From assembly GCF_007741475.1 (NCBI RefSeq), contig NZ_CP036261.1, positions 1,736,001 to 1,800,000 of the forward strand: a stretch of 64,000 nucleotides of DNA, read 5' to 3'. Position 1 is the first letter of the stretch; every line of letters starts with the position of its first letter. Below are positions 1-8,650 of the stretch, one piece after another. This stretch comes from Rosistilla ulvae. Its GTDB lineage: Bacteria > Planctomycetota > Planctomycetia > Pirellulales > Pirellulaceae. The notes under the pieces were generated by a model that saw nothing but the letters and a program-made list of their open reading frames with translations, was not told the DNA's origin and did not search any database. The translations under genes and the position numbers were made by a program.

Positions 1-422
1 GATACCCGCAGCTTGATGTCGAAAGGGACGTGTTGCGTTCGCATTGCGACGGCGAACCGGTAGAACAATTGTCACCGGTGGTGTCCTGCGAAGAGGTTTT
101 GCAGAGTCAGGAAGCTGTGCGGAAAGTTCGGTTCGAAGACTCGTTAATTTCGTACCTGCTGGCAGTCGTCGATGCAACGCGGCAGAGCGAAGATCTGCAG
201 GTGGGAGTCAGTACGCGGGCTGCCCTTAGTTATTTCCGCGGCTGCCAGGCGCGAGCTGTCTGCATGGAACGCGACTATGTGGTTCCCGATGACATCAAAT
301 CGCTTGCCGTTCCCGTGCTGTCGCATCGTGTGGTTCTGAAGGACACCTTTATGACCGGCGATCGCTTGCGGGCTGAACAGGTCGTCCACGAGATCTTGCA
401 CCGCGTGACGGTTCCGGTCTGA
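1..422 (+). CDS. MoxR-family AAA+ ATPase, C-terminal part (5' end outside window)
   Basis: An open frame runs in from the left edge; the first complete codon is at base 3. About 139 residues remain. They fit the end of a MoxR-type AAA+ ATPase. There is a stretch like the sensor-2 region (GVSTRAALSYFRGCQA), then an all-helical lid with the family pattern around VVPDDIKSLAVPVLSHRV. MoxR ATPases act as chaperones for assembly of metal-dependent or envelope complexes, often beside a DUF58 and a VWA protein, which would lie upstream of this window. Walker A and B are not visible because they lie outside. A start codon at base 30 is possible on paper, but it would cut the ATPase in half. The next gene converges on it after about 40 bases. 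Confidence 0.85.
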   Translation, partial: YPQLDVERDVLRSHCDGEPVEQLSPVVSCEEVLQSQEAVRKVRFEDSLISYLLAVVDATRQSEDLQVGVSTRAALSYFRGCQARAVCMERDYVVPDDIKSLAVPVLSHRVVLKDTFMTGDRLRAEQVVHEILHRVTVPV

Positions 423-463
423 TTCGATTCCCGCGGTTGGGAAACGTCGATTTCGGTTCGCGT

Positions 464-1807
464 TTATCGCAACCGATTGATCAGACAGGCGAGATGGGTC
501 CGGGCTAATTCAGCTCTTGACACCTGGCCGCTCCGCTCGGCTGCTTCCGCCAATTTACTCAACAGGTCTTCGTAGACGTGCAGGTCGTCGCAACCCATGT
601 CCCAGCCGGCGCGATAGTAGCCGTCGTAAGCATCGGCCCAGCGTCCGTCGCTGGCTGCTCGTTCTCCGATTCGCATCCAGTGGTTGGTCACGCGACTCCG
701 CAGCCCCTGGTCCTTGCTTTCGCGGAACAGTCGCAAGTAGGGATCGTGCTGTACTTCGGCATTCCAGTGAGCGTGGAGGTCTTGCAAACGGGCGGCGGCA
801 AACTTGCCTTCGGACTCGCGGTACCAATGTGTTCGAAAACGTACCGATTGGTCGGCAAACGACGAGCAATGGAGCGCTTGAAGGTAGGCCGTGATCGCAG
901 CTTCGGGGCGCCCGGCGCGTTCCTCGGACCACCCCAGGATGTCGTTTGCCCAGCCCAGATCACCTCGCTTGGCCGCGACAGCCGACGCGTGCACGACCGC
1001 TGTGTCCCAGTCCTGACCGCATAGCTCATCGCTATCGCATTGAAACTCTTTCGCAAGTCGATCAAGAACCGATGGCGGGGTCAAATCGTTGTCGAACAAC
1101 CACCGGATCGCATCCTGATCCCAGTGGATCCCCAATTCACGCGCGACCCAGGGTTCCAGTTTTTGCCGCAGCAGGCTATCCAAAGCTGCCAGCGCACATT
1201 CCCCATGCACGGCTGTTTGGGCAACGCCGTGGTCGATCAATAAATCGGCAAGTCCATCGAGCTCGATTGGGGCTTCTGGGGGATCCAACAACAGACGGGC
1301 GACAGGTTCCGGCAGGTGTTTGGCCGCCCAGCCAGGGATGGTATCCGCCCCCAAATGTTGATCGAATTCCGCGGCGACATTGGCATAATACTGCCGACGT
1401 CCTGGCAGTCGACGGCGAAGGTTGTCAAACGCTACTGCCTCGGCTAACGTTTCACCCCACGGCATCCAGTCGCCGCCGCCGTGGTACCAATGGATCACTT
1501 CCGACGCAGAATTGTCGGGACCGATGCGAAGGCATAGCCAATCGCCATAGCGGTTCCCTAGCAGCGGCAAGGAGTCGGGAAGCATGAACCCGGGCCAGAT
1601 AAAGTCGGGGCTCTCGGACAACAGCTCCGTTGGTGAAACGGGTTGGTCGAATTCGCCCCCCCGATCTTTCAACCAGACCTCGCGGCTAAACCAATCTTCC
1701 AGGTCGGCGGGAAGCGCAAACCGATAGCGATCTCGCAATGCCGAACACCAGTGGTTCGATTCGTTTGTCGGAGCGGTAGAGTGGGTCAAAGAGGACTTGC
1801 AGTTCAA
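464..1807 (-). CDS. SUKH (SMI1/KNR4)-like protein with helical-repeat C-terminus
   Basis: A 447-residue cytoplasmic protein with no signal peptide. Residues about 25-135 resemble a SMI1/KNR4 (SUKH) domain. An early segment LPADLEDWFSREVW is followed by hydrophobic strands around WPGFMLPDSLPLLGN and GDWLCLRIG, then the characteristic WYHGGGDWMPWG stretch. From about residue 270 onward the protein is helical and TPR-like, including WADAYDGYYRAGWDMG. Known SUKH proteins include immunity proteins of contact-dependent toxins and stand-alone regulators. No toxin gene is seen beside it, so a toxin-immunity role cannot be claimed. The start is uncertain: the open frame begins with TTG and no Shine-Dalgarno is visible. 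It is convergent with the MoxR gene. The family call is by eye. Confidence 0.6.
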   Translation of the reverse strand: MNCKSSLTHSTAPTNESNHWCSALRDRYRFALPADLEDWFSREVWLKDRGGEFDQPVSPTELLSESPDFIWPGFMLPDSLPLLGNRYGDWLCLRIGPDNSASEVIHWYHGGGDWMPWGETLAEAVAFDNLRRRLPGRRQYYANVAAEFDQHLGADTIPGWAAKHLPEPVARLLLDPPEAPIELDGLADLLIDHGVAQTAVHGECALAALDSLLRQKLEPWVARELGIHWDQDAIRWLFDNDLTPPSVLDRLAKEFQCDSDELCGQDWDTAVVHASAVAAKRGDLGWANDILGWSEERAGRPEAAITAYLQALHCSSFADQSVRFRTHWYRESEGKFAAARLQDLHAHWNAEVQHDPYLRLFRESKDQGLRSRVTNHWMRIGERAASDGRWADAYDGYYRAGWDMGCDDLHVYEDLLSKLAEAAERSGQVSRAELARTHLACLINRLR

Positions 1808-2175
1808 TAGAAAACGAACCGTAGGGCAACGCCAGGATTATAAAACTCGCGGTTGTGTCTTTTCGGAGTCCTCTAAATTAAACACGAAAGCGAACGCCGC
1901 GACCAGAGTTGCCGCCAATTTGCCACGAAAAAGAGAGCGGTGGGCGTGAAGCCGTGGGGAATAAAACGCCTCAGGTTTACAGAGTCCACAGTCTGTGGAT
2001 TCGTCAAAAACGGATGACTCATCGCCGGTGCCCTGGCCGTCGCGGGGGAGCCGTCCCGCCGGTCCGGAGGCCGGAAACGACAAACGGCTTGGGGAACTGC
2101 CGTGAAGCGATTTCCCAAGCCGTGTAAATCGATGAACCGTATCATGGCGATCTGAAGAACGCCGAAGGTTTTAGA
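1808..2175. other. Intergenic gap with a short dyad and a possible terminator after secDF
   Basis: No convincing gene is seen. A compact dyad TCCACAG-T-CTGTGGA lies at 1985-1999. Nearer secDF there is a longer hairpin. Its left arm (2084-2096, ACGGCTTGGGGAA) and right arm (2111-2123, TTTCCCAAGCCGT) pair with a single mismatch around a 14-base loop. It lies about 50 bases past the secDF stop codon, so it may terminate yajC-secDF, although the following T run is short. Short open frames here have no recognisable product. Confidence 0.5.
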
Positions 2176-5100
2176 TTAACGAGCCGCTTCTGCTTCGGTG
2201 CGGTTGAAAAACCACAGCAACGCTGGCGACGCGATAAAGATCGAGCTGTACGTACCAACGACCACGCCGATGGTTAGGGCGAAGGCAAAGCTGTGAATTC
2301 CTTCACCGCCAAAGATGTACAACAGGACAACCACGATCAGCGTCGTCATCGATGTCAGCAACGTACGACTGAGCGTTTGGTTGATGCTGGTGTTGACCAT
2401 TTCCGCAGTCAGTTTAGGACTCTTGCCCCGGACTTCGCGAATACGGTCGAAGACGACGATCGTATCGTTCAATGAATAACCGATGATCGTCAACAACGCG
2501 GCGACAACAGCCAGGCTGATTCGGAATTCATCGATCAGCAGGAATCCGAGATAGCGGGCAACCCAGAAGCTGACGGCGATCGCCCCTAAGGTGATCAAGA
2601 CATCGTGCAACAATGCGACGACGGCGGCCAAGCCAAAGGCAACGCGTTGGAATCGGAACCAGATGTATCCGACGATAAACACCAAACTGGCCAACATCGC
2701 AGCGATCGCACGGCGGGTCATGTCACCAGCCACACGGCTTCCAACCTTGCTCGACGACAACCAAACTGGTCCCGCGTCGAGTTCCGATTTCAGGCCATCG
2801 AGGACCGCCACGGCTTGAGCTTGGGGCAGGTCCAGATCGATCTTCCATTGGGCAAAGCCCATGTTCGATTCGTTGGTCCAGTCTTCGCTTCCGGATCCTT
2901 GTGGTGCGACACGGATTCCTTCTTCTTGCAACGGAATCTCTCCCGCAGCGGCAGCTTTGACAACCGCAGCGACCAATGCGTCGTGATTGATCTTCGCATC
3001 GTTCTGGTCTCCACCAGCAACGCCCAGCGAGATTGTTCGCGATGTCGATTCAACCTTAGGCCGATCTTCGGCGGCGGAAATCGACGCTTGTTCGCTATTC
3101 TCGGTTGCTGGTGCTTCTGCGGTTTCGTCCGAGTCCGAATCGGCTGTCGAGGTCTCTTCCTTCGCATCCGCCTCGTCTTGCGGGCGATAGGCGACCGTGC
3201 GAATCAGCGAATCTTGTTTCGGTTGGTTTTGTCCGGTCTGCTCGGCTTCCGGTGCAGCCTCTGCATCCCCTTCGGTGATGGCGGTTTCAAAGGTGACCAA
3301 GCCAAGACCTTCGGCGGACTCAAAACCATCGCGGATTCGGTGCTTCAAATCGTCGACGTCTTCAACCGAGGTGTAGATCGCAAAGACGCGGTTTTTCATT
3401 CCCGCCATGTCGACGCGGTTCAAAGAAAATTGAATCTTCGATTCGGGGTCGGTATTCAGGCTGGCTTCGACAACCTTTCGCACCTCGTCGGCGTCCGCTT
3501 CTTCTTGCAACCAGAATGTCACCGAGGTTCCACCAGCGAAATCGATATCGAAAATCGAACCGCCGCGATAGGACAGGGCGATGATACCAGCGACGAGCAA
3601 AATTCCCGAAAGCACGAACGCAGGGACTCGTTTGCCGATGAAATCGAAGTCCTTGTCGCCGGTCAGTGCGCTTCGAATCGATGTGATGAAGTCGAACATC
3701 GACAGATTCGCTTTTCCCCAGCGTTCCGCGATATCGAAGAACGTTCGTGAAACGTAAATCGCCGTGAACATACTAAACAGAATGCCCAATATCAGGGCGA
3801 CGGCGAAGCCCCGGATCTGGTCGGTACCGATTGCGTACAAAACGATAGCGGTGATCAAGGTGGTCAAGTTCGCGTCGACGATCGTTGTTGTCGCGCGGCC
3901 AAAACCGTTGCGAATCGCCATCCGCGGAGCCGCCCCGCGTTTTAATTCCTCGCGGATGCGTTCAAAGATCAAGACGTTCGCGTCGACCGACATACCGACG
4001 GTCAACACAAGACCGGCCAAACCAGGTAGTGTCGCCGGTTGGTTGATCAGAATCATCATGGCCAAAATCATCGCCAGATTCAAAAGCAGCGCGATGCAGG
4101 CAATGCGACCGGCAAAGCCGTAGTAGATCGCGATGAAAGCCAGTACCAAGACGAAAGCCGATCCAATCGACATGATCCCCTTGTTGATCGTGTCGTCGCC
4201 CAGAGTCGATCCGATTTGGTTTTCGCTGATCGGTTGCTTGCTGAGTGCCGCTGGCAAACGTCCCGCACGCAGGATGCCGACCAAGAAATCGACCTCCGAA
4301 CGCGTGAAGTTTCCAGTGATCTGACCATCGCCATTAATCGGCGACCGGATCACGGGAGCCGACAGCAATTTGTCGTCCAATACGATGCCCAAGCGTCGCA
4401 GGAACGAACCGTCGGGCGAGTTGTTCAGGGTCAACACGTAAAAGCGTTGTTTTCCAGCGGCGTTCAAAGTGAAACGAACCGCAGGATTTCCTTGCCCGTC
4501 GTGATCGCTGGCAACGATCGCCAGATCTTCACCCGTGATGTCGAACTCTTTTTCAATTCGCATCAGGACGTCGATGTCCTCGATTCCGTTTTGGCTGAGC
4601 CATTTGACGAGACCGTTTTCCCCCTGCAAGCCTTGTGGCGACAGCAGGGTTCCAGTTCGCGAATCGCGAATGATGTCGCCAGAGACATCGACGCGCAACG
4701 GACGCAAGCCGCCTAGAACCTCCTCGTTCTCGCGATCGACTTTAACCCAGCGGCCGATCACTTCGCCAGCTTCATCCTTGACAACATCGTTGATCGTTGG
4801 GCCAGCCGCGCGGACGGTTTCGATCAAACCCAGGTGGTCGCGTTCGTTCGCCACGATCGCAAACCGCAACATGCCGGCGGTTTGCACTTTGTCCTTGATT
4901 TCATTAACGCCCGATTCTTCGACGTTGGGAACGATGATTTCGATTTGGCGATCGCCATAGGGGCGGATCACGATCTCTTGGGTGCCGCTAGGGTTGATCC
5001 GCTCGGTCAACGCGCCGACCAATTCTTCAGCCGTGACGCGTGACGAAGCGTCTTCGTTTTCGCCGCCACCAGCGGTTGGATCGATCTCGTAGACCAGGAT

Positions 5101-5355
5101 CGTTCCTCCCTTGAGGTCGACACCATATTTCAGTTGGCCAAACGTCAGCGTGACCGCCGAAGCGATGATCGCAAACAACACGACCCCGATTCGAGTCCCA
5201 TAGTTGGGCATTCGAAAGCTTTTGGCCAACAGGGCTCCCAAGACAAAGGGAACGATCAAAACGGCCAACATGATCGCAATGATACCGATCTGCGTGCCTA
5301 ACTTGCCGGGTTCGGCTTGTGCTAAAAGAGTTTCAATCACGTTTAGATCCAACAT
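2176..5355 (-). CDS. secDF: Fused protein translocase subunit SecD-SecF
   Basis: A 1,059-residue inner-membrane protein joining SecD and SecF. It uses the proton motive force to pull secreted proteins through SecYEG. The SecD part starts with membrane segments at about residues 20-43 and 55-72, followed by the D1 motif GVDLKGG, a large periplasmic region, and a C-terminal membrane bundle (about 388-540) with GMSVDANVLIFERIREE. SecF begins near residue 570 with DIDFAGGTSV. Its membrane bundle (about 873-1048) carries GYSLNDTIVVFDRIRE. Between SecF's first membrane segment and its bundle is an unusual Glu/Ala/Ser-rich stretch at about 688-782. The ATG at 5355 is preferred over an upstream TTG at 5418, which would add 21 polar residues before the sequence MLDLNVIETLL. 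It follows yajC on the same strand. Confidence 0.95.
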   Translation of the reverse strand: MLDLNVIETLLAQAEPGKLGTQIGIIAIMLAVLIVPFVLGALLAKSFRMPNYGTRIGVVLFAIIASAVTLTFGQLKYGVDLKGGTILVYEIDPTAGGGENEDASSRVTAEELVGALTERINPSGTQEIVIRPYGDRQIEIIVPNVEESGVNEIKDKVQTAGMLRFAIVANERDHLGLIETVRAAGPTINDVVKDEAGEVIGRWVKVDRENEEVLGGLRPLRVDVSGDIIRDSRTGTLLSPQGLQGENGLVKWLSQNGIEDIDVLMRIEKEFDITGEDLAIVASDHDGQGNPAVRFTLNAAGKQRFYVLTLNNSPDGSFLRRLGIVLDDKLLSAPVIRSPINGDGQITGNFTRSEVDFLVGILRAGRLPAALSKQPISENQIGSTLGDDTINKGIMSIGSAFVLVLAFIAIYYGFAGRIACIALLLNLAMILAMMILINQPATLPGLAGLVLTVGMSVDANVLIFERIREELKRGAAPRMAIRNGFGRATTTIVDANLTTLITAIVLYAIGTDQIRGFAVALILGILFSMFTAIYVSRTFFDIAERWGKANLSMFDFITSIRSALTGDKDFDFIGKRVPAFVLSGILLVAGIIALSYRGGSIFDIDFAGGTSVTFWLQEEADADEVRKVVEASLNTDPESKIQFSLNRVDMAGMKNRVFAIYTSVEDVDDLKHRIRDGFESAEGLGLVTFETAITEGDAEAAPEAEQTGQNQPKQDSLIRTVAYRPQDEADAKEETSTADSDSDETAEAPATENSEQASISAAEDRPKVESTSRTISLGVAGGDQNDAKINHDALVAAVVKAAAAGEIPLQEEGIRVAPQGSGSEDWTNESNMGFAQWKIDLDLPQAQAVAVLDGLKSELDAGPVWLSSSKVGSRVAGDMTRRAIAAMLASLVFIVGYIWFRFQRVAFGLAAVVALLHDVLITLGAIAVSFWVARYLGFLLIDEFRISLAVVAALLTIIGYSLNDTIVVFDRIREVRGKSPKLTAEMVNTSINQTLSRTLLTSMTTLIVVVLLYIFGGEGIHSFAFALTIGVVVGTYSSIFIASPALLWFFNRTEAEAAR

Positions 5356-5427
5356 CGAATCGATTTCTTGTTTGGTTGAGATTAGCGAACGGTCAGCGGT
5401 TCGCCCGGCGATAATCAATACGGCTAA

Positions 5428-5820
5428 CTACGGTTTGACGCTTTTGTCGTCGTCATCGGAAATCACTCGCGAGACCGCGCTGCGGTTGACGTGCAGCCGC
5501 GTGTTGTTGTTCTCGTCGACGCGAATCACTACTTGGTCCGATTCGGTAATGTTCACGATCGTCCCATGAATTCCGCCCACGGTGACCACGCGGTCGTTCT
5601 TTTTCAGAGCCGCCAGACGCTTGGTCAGCTCGTTGCGATTGCGCCGCTCCGGAAGGAGTACCATCACATAAAAAAGGACAACCAAAATCGTGATCATACC
5701 GATCGGGTTAAAAAGGATTTGCTGCCATTGCGGTCCCTCAACGGGAACCGCATCCTGGGCCAACAATCCAATTCGATTCCCAATCGGGACCATAAATGTC
5801 AAAAATTGACTCTCCAGCAC
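5428..5820 (-). CDS. yajC: Preprotein translocase accessory subunit YajC
   Basis: A 130-residue single-span protein of the SecDF-YajC complex. After a short N-terminal segment there is one membrane helix (GMITILVVLFYVMVLLPERR), then the family core LKKNDRVVTVGGIHGTIVNI and a charged C-terminus. The chosen GTG at 5820 is preceded on the minus strand by AAGGA about 8 bases upstream; an ATG at residue 10 is an alternative. The gene is immediately upstream of secDF, the usual order, so the two are probably co-transcribed. The divergent gap to the next gene (5821-6022) should hold promoters for both directions. The tgt gene that often precedes yajC is not present. Confidence 0.93.
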   Translation of the reverse strand: MLESQFLTFMVPIGNRIGLLAQDAVPVEGPQWQQILFNPIGMITILVVLFYVMVLLPERRNRNELTKRLAALKKNDRVVTVGGIHGTIVNITESDQVVIRVDENNNTRLHVNRSAVSRVISDDDDKSVKP

Positions 5821-5957
5821 TTCCGGAGTCCTTCCAGCTGATGGATGCTAGGTTCGATGTCCGACCTAAAAATCCGGTCGAGCGACACTGTTCGGCACGC
5901 CCCGACGTTGCTCCTTCGCACCGCGCAACATGGGCGGGACAAAGAACCAACGACCGA

Positions 5958-5986
5958 TTGACCGATCCTTAATCGGGGCATAATAA
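5958..5986 (+). promoter_or_regulatory. Sigma-70-like promoter for the DegT-family gene
   Basis: TTGACC at 5958-5963 and TAATAA at 5981-5986 are separated by exactly 17 bases, which is close to the housekeeping consensus. Transcription would start near 5993, giving a leader of about 30 bases before the ATG at 6023. Confidence 0.65.
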
Positions 5987-6022
5987 GACCTTACGAACAC
6001 GCTAACAAGCCCACAATTCCTT

Positions 6023-7138
6023 ATGCCGCACGTCGCTACCGCCGATCCGCTGCCGCTCCCCACCTGGCCCCCAACCAGTCCCGCAATCGTCGATTCGATC
6101 CGGCAAGCAGCCGAATCAGGGGACTGGGGGAAATACGCAGCACAGGCATCCCTTTCTCTCGCCGATCGGTTGGCCTCGCGGTTCGCTGTGGAGCACGTTC
6201 GGCTGTGCGCCAGCGGTACCGCAGCGGTCGAATTGGCGCTGCGAGCGGTTCAGGTCCGTCCCGATTCGGAAGTCATCCTCGCCGGCTACGACTATCCCGG
6301 AAATATTCGAGCGATCGAGGCGGTGGGAGCCAAACCGGTGATCGTCGATACCGAACCAGGGCGATGGGTGATCGATGCCGATCTGGTCGAACAAGCGATC
6401 GGCGAATCGACGACAGCAATTCTCGCTTCCCATCTTTATGGCGACTTGTTTGACGCCAAGCGGCTGCGGGAGCTGGCCGATCAGCGGGGGATCGCGCTCG
6501 TCGAAGATGCCTGCCAAGTGCATGGTGCCTCGCTGACGGGGAAGCCCGCTGGATCGTGGGGGCATGTCGGAGTGCTCAGTTTCGGCGCGTCGAAGCTGAT
6601 GACCAGCGGATGCGGCGGGGCGTTGCTGAGCTCCAACGACCGGATCGCCCAGCGAGCGACACTGGCAGCCGGGCGGCCAAGTGGTATCGCTCCGCTAAGT
6701 GGCCTGCAGGCAGCAGCCTTACTGCCCCAACTGGCGACTCTGGACGATTGGAATGCGCAGCGGAGGACCGCGGTCGCACGGCTGAAGCAACTCCTGGTGG
6801 GAAGCCGAATCTGGCAATTTGCGGAAGCGATGCCCTACGAATCGGAGACCACCTATTTTAAGGCCGCTTGGTTTCTGCCGGTTGGCGTCTCCCGGGATTC
6901 GGTGATTGCGGCGGGACTGGCCGCAGGGATTCCGTTGGGGACAGGCTTCAACGGTTTCCTTCGCCGAGCCCGCCGCCGCTACCGGACAGTTGGTGATTTG
7001 TCGCAAAGCGAAACCTGTAACGACCGCAGCGTCGTGATGGACCACCGCGTCCTACTGGCGGATCTCGACGTGATCGACACCATCGCCGAACGGTTGCTAG
7101 CGATCGAGCGAGATCTTGAATCGAAGGCGGACGCCTGA
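6023..7138 (+). CDS. DegT/DnrJ/EryC1/StrS-family PLP-dependent enzyme
   Basis: A 371-residue cytoplasmic enzyme of the sugar-aminotransferase fold. The N-terminal part has the substrate-proximal WGKYAA and the cofactor-binding region CASGTAAVELALRAV. The middle has DACQVHGASLTGKPAGSWG. The PLP lysine is expected in SFGASKLMTSGCGGALL. Members transfer amino groups to keto-sugars, or in a minority act as dehydratases, in building envelope or secondary-metabolite sugars. No sugar-nucleotide genes are adjacent, so the substrate cannot be named. A good promoter lies 37 bases upstream, but no Shine-Dalgarno is visible before the ATG. The family assignment is strong; the specific reaction is unknown. 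Confidence 0.85.
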   Translation: MPHVATADPLPLPTWPPTSPAIVDSIRQAAESGDWGKYAAQASLSLADRLASRFAVEHVRLCASGTAAVELALRAVQVRPDSEVILAGYDYPGNIRAIEAVGAKPVIVDTEPGRWVIDADLVEQAIGESTTAILASHLYGDLFDAKRLRELADQRGIALVEDACQVHGASLTGKPAGSWGHVGVLSFGASKLMTSGCGGALLSSNDRIAQRATLAAGRPSGIAPLSGLQAAALLPQLATLDDWNAQRRTAVARLKQLLVGSRIWQFAEAMPYESETTYFKAAWFLPVGVSRDSVIAAGLAAGIPLGTGFNGFLRRARRRYRTVGDLSQSETCNDRSVVMDHRVLLADLDVIDTIAERLLAIERDLESKADA

Positions 7139-7247
7139 CCGATCGCTTTCGTTTAGTCGCACTGGGCGTGTCGGCGATAGCTCCGAGTCGTGTTAGGCTG
7201 GAGACGCGGACAGTTAGCGAAATCGGGAACCGAGGAGATTGGACAAC

Positions 7248-7925
7248 TTGAAAGTTCTGCTGAGCAACGACGACGGAATCCAAGCAGAGGGGATCCAGGC
7301 GTTAAAGAGGGCGCTGCGACGAACGATGGATGTCGTCGTGGTCGCTCCAGAAACGGAGCAGAGCGAATGCGGGCACCGCGTGACGACCAAGCGACCGTTG
7401 GTCGTAAAGCAATACGGTGAAGCCGAGTATTCGGTCGACGGTTCGCCCGCCGACTGTGTCAGGGTCGGATTGCTGGAACTCGCCCCCGAGACGTCGCTAG
7501 TGATTTCAGGAATGAACCACGGCGGCAACGTTGGTGCGGACATCTGGATGTCGGGGACTGTAGCAGCGGCCCGCGAAGGCTATCTGCGCGGTCGCTGTGG
7601 AATCGCCGTGTCACAGGTGCGACGACGGGATATCCTCGACGATTGGGATCGATCCGCAAGATTCGCCTGCGAAGCGATTGCGTTTGCGATCGAGGAGTCG
7701 AAGCTTGCGTCGACGCTTTGGAATATCAACCTTCCTGCCGTTGATACCGCAGCAATTCCCGCAATGCAATGCTGTCAAACCGACCGCACTGTCCTTCCAC
7801 TAAACTATCGTAAAACGGCTGATGGTTACCAATTCGAAGCCGATTACCACGGGCGTCCGAGGACTCCCGAAGCGGACATCGACGTCTGTTTTGGTGGTCG
7901 AATATCGATCAGTCTGCTCGATTAG
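7248..7925 (+). CDS. surE: 5'/3'-nucleotidase SurE
   Basis: A metal-dependent nucleoside monophosphatase of the SurE family, about 225 residues. It opens with the family signature KVLLSNDDGIQAEGI, in which the paired Asp residues bind the metal. VVVVAPETEQSECG and SVDGSPADCVRVGL follow, then VISGMNHGGNVGADIWMSGTVAAAREG. The start is decided by the ribosome site: GAGGAG at 7232-7237 lies 10 bases before TTG 7248, but only one base before an upstream in-frame TTG at 7239. The gene is convergent with csrA. In E. coli surE is stress-linked and sits near pcm and rpoS; no such neighbours are present here. Confidence 0.93.
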   Translation: MKVLLSNDDGIQAEGIQALKRALRRTMDVVVVAPETEQSECGHRVTTKRPLVVKQYGEAEYSVDGSPADCVRVGLLELAPETSLVISGMNHGGNVGADIWMSGTVAAAREGYLRGRCGIAVSQVRRRDILDDWDRSARFACEAIAFAIEESKLASTLWNINLPAVDTAAIPAMQCCQTDRTVLPLNYRKTADGYQFEADYHGRPRTPEADIDVCFGGRISISLLD

Positions 7926-7981
7926 AGACCGATAGATACAATCCCGAATCTGGTGCGCAGTGGCAACACGAGATCGATGTT

Positions 7982-8031
7982 GCTGCCGGGCGCTCTGGCT
8001 TGTCGCCGCACTTGGCGGCTAGCCCGGCAGC
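7982..8031. repeat. Long nested hairpin between convergent surE and csrA
   Basis: Outer arms GCTGCCGGGC (7982-7991) and GCCCGGCAGC (8022-8031) are perfect complements. An inner pair, GCCGC (8005-8009) and GCGGC (8015-8019), closes a five-base loop. It lies between two convergent genes with no T run on either side. A bidirectional transcription barrier or a REP-like palindrome are both possible. Confidence 0.7.
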
Positions 8032-8045
8032 GATTGCCTGCCGGA

Positions 8046-8309
8046 TTAACGTTCTTCCTTGGCGTACACCGAGACGCGGTTGCGAGCCGAATGGACCAGG
8101 TCCATTGCTGGCATGGCACACGAGCCGAGCGATTCAGCTTCGACCTTGGGTTCTTCCTCGAAAACCGTCAGTTCGCCACGAACGATGCGAACTTCGCGAG
8201 GGGCATCGACGCCGATCGTGACGCGGTTGCCAGAGATTCGATTGATGGTGATTGTGATGTTGTCACCGATAACCAAACGCTCGCCTTCTTTTCGACTTAA
8301 AACTAACAT
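8046..8309 (-). CDS. csrA: Carbon storage regulator CsrA, with C-terminal extension
   Basis: An RNA-binding translational regulator that acts as a homodimer on GGA motifs in mRNA leaders. The core [18 protein letters not shown] is typical, followed by [18 protein letters not shown] and the RNA-contact region [10 protein letters not shown]. At 87 residues it is longer than the usual roughly 60-75; the extra tail includes [18 protein letters not shown] and is not part of the known fold. The start ATG at 8309 is supported by GGAGG at 8320-8324 on the minus strand, 10 bases upstream. An in-frame upstream extension in the open frame is not needed. The gene stands alone and is not next to flagellar genes. 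Confidence 0.93.
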   Translation of the reverse strand: MLVLSRKEGERLVIGDNITITINRISGNRVTIGVDAPREVRIVRGELTVFEEEPKVEAESLGSCAMPAMDLVHSARNRVSVYAKEER

Positions 8310-8650
8310 CTTCTTGATGCCTCCATTCCATGAGATTTTAATTGGCAAACCAGCCGTGCTGATTTCGCTAAACACTTCTGCAATCGGTATGCCGAGAAAA
8401 CGTTTCTGACGAATTTGATCTTGTATTCGCTGAAATATTTGCTTTTTCGCTCTTTTTGCTCATCTTAGACCCTGTTGAGACCGAGGGGCCTCGTTCGGGT
8501 GCCGCGACTTGCAAACCGAACTTCGCGTCTCATTCTGAGATGGTTTTCTCAGCCTGAGATATTTGTTCGGCGAGGAGCGTTGTCTGCTTGCCCCCTCGAC
8601 ACAAGTATCATCGCGTGGAGGTGTGACAACTTAGGTCACAAGCCAATCGG
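8310..8650. other. Intergenic gap upstream of csrA and downstream of epmA
   Basis: No gene is seen. It should contain the csrA promoter, but no clear -35/-10 pair can be assigned. A small hairpin, CTGAGA (8535-8540) and TCTCAG (8547-8552) with a six-base loop, lies about 100 bases past the epmA stop, followed by a further CTGAGAT copy. It lacks a T run. Confidence 0.4.

Noticed and set aside
2605-3750. 381-codon open frame opposite secDF
   Set aside because: It lies wholly antisense to a clear SecDF gene and has no domain; long antisense frames are expected in GC-rich genes.
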